Origin: an uncultured Bacteroidota bacterium
GTDB lineage: Bacteria; Bacteroidota; Bacteroidia; Chitinophagales; Chitinophagaceae
Direction: 5' to 3'
Assembly (NCBI GenBank): GCA_937928385.1
Contig: CALEZD010000120.1
Span: 1 to 5,521, forward strand
DNA: 5,521 bases
The notes under the pieces were generated by a model. That model had not been told where the DNA came from and searched no databases. It worked only from the letters and a program-made list of their open reading frames with translations. Of the stretch, positions 1-5,521 are shown piece by piece. The position numbers and the translations under genes were made by a program. The first letter of the stretch is position 1, and each line of letters begins with the position of its first letter.

Positions 1-3000
1 GTGTAGCGGAATTAGCTCCTGTGAAGATACCACCATTAACAATATTGCTCCAGCTGATACCATCTACAGAACCCTGCCATTGGTAGCTGAGCGGATAAGT
101 GCTGGTGCCGGCAACAGTGTATGTAGTATTGTTGCCCTGGCACAGAATTTTGCTTACAGGGTGTGTGTTAACAACAGGGTTGGTTTTGACAAATAACAGC
201 GCGGCATCAGATGTATCAGGTGGTGTACACGCTCCACTCACTACGCAACGGTATTGGAAAGTATGCACTGCTGCTGTAGCTGCTGTAAGCGTTAATGTAT
301 TAGAAGTAGCACCACTATAAATACCACCGTTGGTCACATTGCTCCATGAAGTGCCATTATATACCTGCCATTGGTAGGTGAGCCCTGCGCCTGTGGCTGC
401 TACGGTAAATGATGTATTTGCGCCGTTGCATATAATACTGTTTGCAGGGTGTGACGAAATGTTTGGCGCAGTATTCACGGTTAATGATACTATATCAGAA
501 GTATCTGATGGTGTACATGTGCCGTTTACTATTGCCCTGTACTGGTAGCCATTGTAGCTTGCGGTAGCTGCGGTAATAGACAGAGTTGACGTGGTAGCTC
601 CGCTGTAGATACCTGTATTGGTCACATCGCTCCACGATGTGCCATCATGCACCTGCCACTGATATGTTAAGCCTGTACCTGTCGCAGTTACGCTATAGGA
701 TGTATTGTTGCCTTCACATATGGTTTTATTTGTAGGGTTGGCAGTGATGTTTGGTATTGTATTAAAGGTTAGTGTTACTTCAATACTGGTTTCACTCGGC
801 GTACATGTGCCACTTGCTATTGCCCTGTATTTGTAGTTATTCATACTTGCCGGTGCACTGGTTAAGTATAGCACGGTATTGGTAGCACCACTATATATAC
901 CACCATTACTAACATTGGTCCAGGTGCTGCCACCGTTGGTGCTTACCTGCCATTGATAGGTGACGTTGGTACCTATAGCGAACAAACTAAAATTCGTGCT
1001 GCCACCGTCACAAATGGTTTTATTAGAGGGGTAGCTGATTATGCTGGGCGCTGTATTGATTGTCAGAGATGCTGTATCAGAAGTATCTGAAGGCATGCAG
1101 CTACCGCTTACTATCGCTCTGTATATCGTCCCGTCGTAGCCGGAGGTTGGGTTAGTGAGAGCTAGTGTGTTAGTAGTCACACCGCTGTATATGCCGCTAT
1201 TGCTGAGGTTATTATAGCTGATACCTCCGTTGATGCTGGCCTGCCATTGGTAGGTCAAGCCCGCACCTGTAGCTGTAACGCTGTATGTAGTATTACTACC
1301 CGCGCATATAGTTTTGCTGGTAGGGTCTGCTGTTATATTCGGTGAGGTGTTAACTTTCAGGGATACTAAGTTTGATGTATCCGGTGGCGCACAGGTACCG
1401 GAAACTTCTCCTTTGAAATAAAGCCCATTGATAGTTGAAGAAACATTCGATAATGTCATCGTGCCGGTGGTAGCACCACTTACTGTACCCCAACTATATG
1501 TACCATCCATCATATAAAGCATCACTAATCCTAAGCTATCAGTGTAATACCACTGATAAGTAAGCCCCGTACCTGTCGCTGCCATAGTATAGGTAGTGGT
1601 GTCGCCTTCGCAAATGGTTCTGTTAACAGGTTGTGTTGTGATACTCGGTGCGGTATTTACAGTCAGAAGTGCTGAATCACTAGAATCAGCAAGGGAACAT
1701 GGACCCATCGCTACTACGAAAAATTTATAGCCACTGATCGAGCTCGATGTGTTGGCTATGGCTAAGGTATTGGTGTGACTACCTGAAACAATACCTTGCG
1801 GATAAGTACCATCAGTAACAATACCTGTGAATGATCCGGTGAAGCCATACCATTGAAATGAATCTACCGTTCCTGTAGTAGTTACAGAGAATGTCACACT
1901 ATCACCATCGCATATTGTTTTGGGAGTAGGCTGCGTAACAATGTTAGGCGGAGTATTAATAAATATCTGAGCTGAATCAGATGTGTCTGTTCCATTGATA
2001 ACTACACGATACCGGTTACTATCCACATTGCTTGTCGGCGCTATCAATAGTAATGTATCATTATCAGCTCCGCTATATATACCGGTGTTTGTCAGGTTGG
2101 TCCAGCCGCTGCCGCTATTTACCTGCCATTGGTAGCTGGTAGCACTTGTTGCTGTTACTACAAAGGCTGCATTATTTCCGTTACATATTGTAGTGTCATA
2201 TGGCTGTTTGGGAATGGTAACAGGTGTGGACAGCAAGGCGCAAACAAACGTATTTCTATTGGTTGTAGTGCCGTCTCCTAACTGACCGCTAATATTCTCA
2301 CCCGTTGCACAAAATTTATTTCTCTGGGCATTTAACACCATTGTATAAAAGTATCCCCCTGAGACGCTAACCCATTCTTTTGACGTACCTACCTGTACGG
2401 GGCTATTCCTATTTGCAGTAGTTCCATCTCCTAAACTGCCTTCATCGCCGAAACCCCATGTCCATAAAGTGCCATCAGCTTTGATGGCTGCACTGTGATG
2501 CCCTCCGCCAGCAGACATTATCCAATCATTTGCTGTGCCTATCTGCACCGGACTATATCTGTCAGTAAATGTCCCATCTCCTAACTGACCAGCATAATTA
2601 TGCCCCCAGCCCCATAGTGTGCCATTTGATTTCAATCCGGTAGAAAAGTTTAATCCGGCTGATACACTCACCCAGTTTGTATCTGTACCTACCTGCACAG
2701 GGCTACTACGATGGTTGGTAGTCCCATCTCCTATTTGACCAGTAAAGTTACGCCCCCAAGCCCAAAGCGTACCGTCCGATTTCACTGCTAAACAGTGATA
2801 ACCACCTGCTGTAATATTTACCCAATTGGTATCCGTACCTACCTGTACAGGACTGCTTTTATTCGAATTCGTACCGTCTCCTAACTGCCCGTATGTGTTA
2901 CGCCCCCACGTCCACAGAGTCCCATCGGCTCGCAATCCTATTGTAAAATATTGTCCACTTGCAATAGATACCCAGTTTGCGCCTGCACCTACTTGTATGG

Positions 3001-4435
3001 GGCTGTTTCTTTGTGTATTGGTACCATCACCCAGTTCTCCGTATCCATTATAGCCCCAGGCCCAAAGCGTACCGTCGGTTCTCAATCCTAAAGAATGATA
3101 GTATCCGGTCGAAATACTTACCCAATTATTTGCTGTGCCCACTCGTATCGGGCTGCTGCTATTATTGGTAGTGCCATTACCTAACGATCCGTAAGTATTA
3201 TCACCCCATGCCCATACACTACCATCTGTTTTAAGACCTAAACTGTGCCTATAGCCTCCCTTTACCTGCACCCACTCAGCAGGGGCGGTGCGCACCTGTA
3301 TTGGGCTACTCCTATTAGTATTAGTACCATCTCCTAACTGCCCGTACGCGTTATTACCCCACCCCCATAGGGTACCATCAGCTCTCATCCCTAAGCAATG
3401 ATACCAGCCTGAAGCAAGGTTTACCCATGTATCAGCACTACCTGCCTGTACCGGGCTGCTTTTATTTGTAGTAGTGCCATCACCTAACTGGCCTTCAAAA
3501 TTTCTGCCCCATGCCCAGAGTGTACCGTTGGCTTTCACGCCCATAGAATGAAACCTGCCCGCAGTTATGTTCACCCACTTATCAGAACTGCCTGTCTGTA
3601 CAGGGATGCTTCTGTTAGTAGTAGTGCCATCACCTAACTGTCCATAGCCATTCCAACCCCATGTCCATATTGTACCATTTGCTCTCAAGGCTATAGAATG
3701 AAATTGTCCTGCTGAAATATTTACCCAATTATCAGCAGTACCTACCTGTGCAGGGGTGGTTCTGTTTGTAGTTGTACCATCACCCAGCTGACCTACGAAA
3801 TTATAGCCCCATGACCATAGTGTACCATCTGCCCGTAATGCTAAAGAATGACGACTACCCCCTTTCACACTTACCCAGTTATTGGCAGTACCTACCTGTA
3901 CCGGGCTAAATACCGGTGTTGTAGAAGTGTTATAGCCTAATTGTCCCATAGTATTATCCCCCCATGACCACAGCGTACCATCAGATTTAATTGCTAATGT
4001 ATGGTTCACACCTGCTGCCACACTTACCCAATCGGTGCCTGTACCAACCTGAACAGGGCTATATTTATTATTACCGGAACCGTCTCCTAACTGACCCCAA
4101 TAATTTGCTCCCCATGCCCAGAGTGTACCATCCGCTCTCAAGCCTAAAGAAAAATCATCCCCACATGCCGCACTCACCCAGCTATCACTACTACCTATCT
4201 GTACAGGAGTCTTCCTGTTAGTAGTTGTCCCATCTCCTAACTGGCCGTAATCATTAAGCCCGCTTGCCCAGAGTTTACCGTTCCTTATCTCCAGAGTATG
4301 GTTACCCCCCGTAGCTATTTTACTATTCTGGTATTTACTGCCGCGGCGCAGATTACGGTCTTGCCGGTCTCCGGCATGCATGTGTGTGGCGTTCAATAAT
4401 ATGAAGCCCAAAAGGAATACATAAAATTTACTCAT
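1..4435 (-). CDS. Large secreted RCC1-repeat / Ig-like-repeat protein, 3' end outside window
   Basis: This frame is open for at least 1478 codons from the ATG at 4435-4433 to the left edge with no stop, so the C-terminus is missing. The start is supported by an in-frame TGA at 4456-4454 with no Met between, and by the signal peptide that follows. Domains in order: signal peptide 1-21; a short basic, polar linker; about 14 RCC1 repeats of 50-51 residues (40-735), each with a 'LWxWGxNxxGQLGDGT' core and an 'NWVSVSAGxxHSLGL' second half; then seven complete Ig-like modules of 90-102 residues and part of an eighth (738-1478). RCC1 repeats form beta-propellers, and bacterial secreted versions mostly lack a known function. 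Serial Ig-like modules usually act as stalks or adhesive units. By inference this is an extracellular or surface protein, probably exported by Sec and then the type IX system, whose sorting domain would lie beyond the window. Ligand unknown. No Shine-Dalgarno sequence precedes the start, as is usual in Bacteroidota. Confidence 0.93.
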   Translation of the reverse strand, partial: MSKFYVFLLGFILLNATHMHAGDRQDRNLRRGSKYQNSKIATGGNHTLEIRNGKLWASGLNDYGQLGDGTTTNRKTPVQIGSSDSWVSAACGDDFSLGLRADGTLWAWGANYWGQLGDGSGNNKYSPVQVGTGTDWVSVAAGVNHTLAIKSDGTLWSWGDNTMGQLGYNTSTTPVFSPVQVGTANNWVSVKGGSRHSLALRADGTLWSWGYNFVGQLGDGTTTNRTTPAQVGTADNWVNISAGQFHSIALRANGTIWTWGWNGYGQLGDGTTTNRSIPVQTGSSDKWVNITAGRFHSMGVKANGTLWAWGRNFEGQLGDGTTTNKSSPVQAGSADTWVNLASGWYHCLGMRADGTLWGWGNNAYGQLGDGTNTNRSSPIQVRTAPAEWVQVKGGYRHSLGLKTDGSVWAWGDNTYGSLGNGTTNNSSSPIRVGTANNWVSISTGYYHSLGLRTDGTLWAWGYNGYGELGDGTNTQRNSPIQVGAGANWVSIASGQYFTIGLRADGTLWTWGRNTYGQLGDGTNSNKSSPVQVGTDTNWVNITAGGYHCLAVKSDGTLWAWGRNFTGQIGDGTTNHRSSPVQVGTDTNWVSVSAGLNFSTGLKSNGTLWGWGHNYAGQLGDGTFTDRYSPVQIGTANDWIMSAGGGHHSAAIKADGTLWTWGFGDEGSLGDGTTANRNSPVQVGTSKEWVSVSGGYFYTMVLNAQRNKFCATGENISGQLGDGTTTNRNTFVCALLSTPVTIPKQPYDTTICNGNNAAFVVTATSATSYQWQVNSGSGWTNLTNTGIYSGADNDTLLLIAPTSNVDSNRYRVVINGTDTSDSAQIFINTPPNIVTQPTPKTICDGDSVTFSVTTTGTVDSFQWYGFTGSFTGIVTDGTYPQGIVSGSHTNTLAIANTSSSISGYKFFVVAMGPCSLADSSDSALLTVNTAPSITTQPVNRTICEGDTTTYTMAATGTGLTYQWYYTDSLGLVMLYMMDGTYSWGTVSGATTGTMTLSNVSSTINGLYFKGEVSGTCAPPDTSNLVSLKVNTSPNITADPTSKTICAGSNTTYSVTATGAGLTYQWQASINGGISYNNLSNSGIYSGVTTNTLALTNPTSGYDGTIYRAIVSGSCMPSDTSDTASLTINTAPSIISYPSNKTICDGGSTNFSLFAIGTNVTYQWQVSTNGGSTWTNVSNGGIYSGATNTVLYLTSAPASMNNYKYRAIASGTCTPSETSIEVTLTFNTIPNITANPTNKTICEGNNTSYSVTATGTGLTYQWQVHDGTSWSDVTNTGIYSGATTSTLSITAATASYNGYQYRAIVNGTCTPSDTSDIVSLTVNTAPNISSHPANSIICNGANTSFTVAATGAGLTYQWQVYNGTSWSNVTNGGIYSGATSNTLTLTAATAAVHTFQYRCVVSGACTPPDTSDAALLFVKTNPVVNTHPVSKILCQGNNTTYTVAGTSTYPLSYQWQGSVDGISWSNIVNGGIFTGANSAT
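2..2224 (-). repeat. Tandem Ig-like module array, seven complete plus one partial
   Basis: Modules in order of translation: 2224-1955, 1954-1655, 1654-1349, 1348-1055, 1054-761, 760-473, 472-185 and 184-2 (cut by the window edge). Each opens with a 'P(N/S)I...P..KTIC.G' stretch, has a core Trp in 'YQWQ' or 'FQWY', then usually 'N.GIYSGA..NTL', and most close with 'YRA(I/V).SG(T/S)C.PSDTS' and a beta strand ending in Asn-Thr. The paired Cys (one after KTI, one after SG-T/S) suggest an intradomain disulfide suited to an oxidising compartment. The Trp core plus two Cys is the Ig-fold pattern. Modules 4 to 7 resemble one another closely, while 1, 2 and 3 are more divergent. Module 1 lacks the second Cys. 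These are likely spacer or adhesive domains; binding partner unknown. Confidence 0.88.
2231..4318 (-). repeat. RCC1 repeat array, about 14 units of 50-51 residues
   Basis: Thirteen full units run from residue 54 to 705. Each is 50 residues except units 3 and 7, which have 51. Each starts at 'TLWxWG', passes 'GQLGDGT' and 'SPVQVG', and ends '(R/K)xDG'. Before unit 1 there is a lone second-half segment (residues 40-53, IATGGNHTLEIRNG). After unit 13 there is a lone first-half segment (706-735, containing GQLGDGT), in which the usual 'SSPVQVG' is replaced by a sequence with Cys732. In known RCC1 propellers the N- and C-terminal halves close one blade together, so 13 full units plus two halves would make 14 blades, or two seven-bladed propellers. 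Unit 1 has 'WASG' where others have 'W(A/S/T/G)WG', and unit 3 has 'GYNTS' in place of 'GDGTT'. Units vary at synonymous as well as non-synonymous sites, so the duplications do not look recent. Confidence 0.92.
4373..4435 (-). other. Sec signal peptide of the large RCC1/Ig protein
   Basis: Residues 1-21 begin MSK, continue with a hydrophobic run of about 11 residues (FYVFLLGFILL, residues 4-14), and end in a short polar stretch finishing in Ala21 (MHA) before GDRQDR. The charge and hydrophobicity pattern fits a type I Sec signal. The exact cleavage site is uncertain because Met at -3 is not typical and Ala16 is an alternative. No lipobox cysteine is present, so this is not a lipoprotein signal. 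Confidence 0.75.
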
Positions 4436-4503
4436 AGCTCTATATGTTGTATGTCAAAAAAAATGATGATGGTAGAGAAATGCACTTAAGGATAAATAAT
4501 CAT

Positions 4504-4520
4504 GTGTAGTATGCATACAC
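4504..4520. promoter_or_regulatory. Palindromic site, possible operator
   Basis: The perfect 10-bp palindrome GTATGCATAC (4509-4518) sits inside a second possible pairing, GTGTA (4504-4508) with TACAC (4516-4520). It lies about 70-85 bp upstream of the start of the large gene, where a regulator could bind. A 10-bp palindrome can occur by chance in a region of this size, so this is only a candidate. Confidence 0.25.
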
Positions 4521-4524
4521 GGCA

Positions 4525-4560
4525 ATTACTGCTAATAGGTTAAGCACTATTATCAGTAAT
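4525..4560. repeat. 36-bp near-perfect inverted repeat (7 bp + mismatch + 6 bp, 8-nt loop)
   Basis: The arms are ATTACTG (4525-4531) with CAGTAAT (4554-4560), a single mismatch C4532/T4553, then TAATAG (4533-4538) with CTATTA (4547-4552) around an 8-nt loop at 4539-4546. Thirteen of 14 positions pair. On the minus strand it lies about 160 nt after the regulator's stop and about 90 nt before the start of the large gene. No T-tract follows on either strand, so it is not a textbook intrinsic terminator. It could be a terminator with a weak tail, an operator for a dimeric regulator, or a structured leader element. Confidence 0.6.
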
Positions 4561-4564
4561 GTCC

Positions 4565-4575
4565 ATATTGAATAT
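4565..4575. promoter_or_regulatory. Short AT-rich palindrome beside the 36-bp inverted repeat
   Basis: ATATT-G-AATAT reads the same on both strands around a single central base and begins 4 bp after the end of the large inverted repeat. Palindromes of this AT-rich kind arise easily by chance; its only support is its place in the inverted-repeat cluster. Confidence 0.15.
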
Positions 4576-4686
4576 TTATCTGCAGTGAATTTCATCTGAG
4601 ACAAAAATGCAATACAGTATGCCCGTCTGCAAGTTTTTGAAGATGCAAAAGCGTGACAGGTATAGCTACAAATGTGTGACGAGTTT

Positions 4687-4701
4687 CTGATTGATTATCA
4701 G
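4687..4701 (-). terminator. Weak hairpin after the regulator's stop, possible terminator
   Basis: CTGAT (4687-4691) and ATCAG (4697-4701) form a 5-bp stem around a 5-nt loop, starting about 18 nt beyond the TAA of the regulator gene on the minus strand. The 3' flank on that strand is AAACTC rather than a T run and the stem is short, so termination here is doubtful. Confidence 0.2.
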
Positions 4702-4718
4702 GTACTTATGCGTGGGCG

Positions 4719-5521
4719 TTATATCGTTTCTAACAGGGTAAACAGCTCTTCATTGTTGTCCACACCTATCTTTTTCATTAACCTATACTTGTTTGACCTG
4801 ACTGCCGGTTGGGATATGCCCATCATGCCCGCCATTTCGCGTGTGGATAATCTGAGTTTACTCAGAACGATAAATCTGATTTCGGCGGGGGTAAGGTCAG
4901 GTAGTTTATTTTTTACTCGTACGATATAGCCGGGATGTACCTTTTCAAAAGTTGCCTTAAAATTATCCCATTGCTCATCTGTAAGCAGAATCGATTGTTG
5001 CAATTCACTCAGTAGCAGTTCACTTTCTGTCGTTGCATCCGCTCCTTCTGTTTGCAACTTTGCAATATCGGCTGATATAGAATCGATGAGTTCGTTCTTT
5101 TCTTTAATGTTATTGGTCAATACTCTAAGTTGCTCTTCTGCATCTCTTCTTTTCTGCAGATGCCTAATTTTTTGCCTGTTTACCCATAGCAGGGCCGACA
5201 CGCCTGCAAGACACAAAATGATGATAATCATGTTCCTGTCGTTATGCCTCTTTTGGATTTCCTGGTCTTTCAATAAGTTAGCATACTTTAAGGAGTCCGT
5301 TGTTCTCCTCACTTTAAATTCGGCCTCAGCCTGGGCAAAAGCTTTCTCCTTGCTCAGATCATTAATGCTATCCTTAATAGCTATATATTGATTTAAATAT
5401 TTATAACCTTCCTCGTAGTTGTTGAGCAGGGTATATACCTTACTCATATTGCGGAAAGTATTGATTCGGATATAAGGTGTGCCAATCTGGTAACTTAAGT
5501 TGAGTGCCTTTTTACTGTACT
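4719..5521 (-). CDS. TPR / membrane segment / coiled-coil / LuxR-type HTH regulator, 5' end outside window
   Basis: The 266 visible residues are the C-terminal part; the TAA stop is at 4721-4719 and the frame stays open to the right edge. The Met at 5447 is internal, since 24 more in-frame residues precede it and join into a TPR-like unit. In visible numbering: TPR-like helices 1-53 (ending 'YIAIKDSI'); a charged helical stretch 54-96; a hydrophobic membrane segment 97-113 (MIIIILCLAGVSALLWV); a basic, probably coiled-coil stretch 114-160; and a C-terminal HTH 205-266 with 'LTPAEI', 'STREMAGMMGISQPAVRS' and 'LMKKIGV', matching the LuxR/GerE pattern. The cluster of basic residues after the membrane segment suits a cytoplasmic C-terminus, which would place the TPR part on the other side as a sensor or scaffold. 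This architecture recurs among Bacteroidota regulators; its signal is unknown here. The next gene, on the same strand 283 bp downstream, is the large repeat protein and is a possible but unproven target. Confidence 0.9.
   Translation of the reverse strand, partial: YSKKALNLSYQIGTPYIRINTFRNMSKVYTLLNNYEEGYKYLNQYIAIKDSINDLSKEKAFAQAEAEFKVRRTTDSLKYANLLKDQEIQKRHNDRNMIIIILCLAGVSALLWVNRQKIRHLQKRRDAEEQLRVLTNNIKEKNELIDSISADIAKLQTEGADATTESELLLSELQQSILLTDEQWDNFKATFEKVHPGYIVRVKNKLPDLTPAEIRFIVLSKLRLSTREMAGMMGISQPAVRSNKYRLMKKIGVDNNEELFTLLETI

Larger units (their letters stand above)
4436..4718. other. Intergenic regulatory region between the regulator and the large repeat gene
   Basis: I find no open frame with coding character in these 283 bp; the only frames entering it are antisense to the flanking genes. 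It holds a 36-bp inverted repeat (4525-4560), two shorter palindromes on either side of it, a weak hairpin just after the regulator's stop, and an eight-A run (4456-4463) next to a short CAT/ATG triplet repeat. I looked on the minus strand for a Bacteroidota promoter (TTG, about 19-20 bp, TAnnTTTG) and found no full match. A one-mismatch -7 box (CACATTTG) lies at 4669-4676, but it has no partner -33 element and would give a long leader. The promoter of the large gene is therefore not identified, and read-through from the regulator gene is possible. Confidence 0.6.

Noticed and set aside
99..320. Plus-strand open frame of 73 codons
   Set aside because: It lies antisense within the Ig-like modules, whose minus-strand frame shows clear repeated protein motifs. 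Its composition is that of a shadow frame and no start context is visible.
2826..3171. Two overlapping plus-strand open frames (2826-3053, 2977-3171)
   Set aside because: Both are antisense to RCC1 units. The apparent internal repeats in the first simply mirror the 150-bp coding repeat.
3991..4221. Plus-strand open frame of 76 codons
   Set aside because: It is antisense to RCC1 units 1-3; the sense frame carries the conserved motifs.
2320..4276. Regular repeats about 150 bp apart as a CRISPR or satellite array
   Set aside because: The repeat period is a whole number of codons in one open frame and conservation follows protein motifs with synonymous variation. These are RCC1 blades.
2..4435. 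A frameshift or pseudogene in the large repeat gene
   Set aside because: I translated across the window and checked rows in the RCC1, junction and Ig regions against position counts. All stay in one frame with no stop, and residue counts agree with coordinates to the left edge.
4452..4457. Perfect TTGACA on the minus strand as a sigma-70 -35 box
   Set aside because: It is only about 17 nt before the start codon, so the matching -10 would fall at or inside the coding region. Bacteroidota also use a different promoter consensus.
4672..5391. Plus-strand open frames at 4672-4929 and 5086-5391
   Set aside because: Both are antisense to the regulator gene, whose minus-strand HTH, membrane and TPR motifs are unambiguous.
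5445..5447. ATG at 5447 as the start of the regulator
   Set aside because: The frame stays open to the right edge, and the 24 codons upstream read as TPR-like sequence continuous with what follows, so this Met is internal.

Overview
The window looks like a piece of a Bacteroidota chromosome, most likely a Chitinophagales/Sphingobacteriia-type organism. This rests on three things: the style of the large repeat protein (RCC1 blades followed by 'YQWQ ... GIYSGA' Ig-like modules), a TPR / membrane segment / coiled coil / LuxR-type HTH regulator of a kind common in that phylum, and the lack of a Shine-Dalgarno sequence before the one visible start codon. The taxon is inferred from gene content, not from a marker gene.

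Both genes lie on the minus strand and both run off the window. Reading in the direction of transcription (high to low coordinates), 5521-4719 is the C-terminal 266 residues of the regulator. A 283-bp gap (4718-4436) follows, carrying a cluster of inverted repeats, including a 36-bp near-perfect one at 4525-4560. From 4435 to the left edge there is one uninterrupted reading frame of at least 1478 codons, with no stop in the window. It encodes a secreted protein with a signal peptide, about 14 RCC1 repeats (residues 40-735) and at least eight Ig-like modules (738 onward). Its C-terminus, where a type IX secretion sorting domain would be expected, is outside the window.

The large protein is most simply read as a surface or extracellular adhesin or repeat-scaffold protein; its ligand cannot be told from sequence. 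The regulator is directly upstream on the same strand. It may act on the large gene, but adjacency is the only support for that. The plus-strand open frames across the window are antisense shadows of these two genes. I see no tRNA, rRNA, CRISPR array, insertion sequence or phage signature, and no clear evidence of a new multi-gene system. The points most worth checking are the 14-blade, half-blade-at-each-end architecture of the RCC1 array and the inverted-repeat cluster in front of the large gene.
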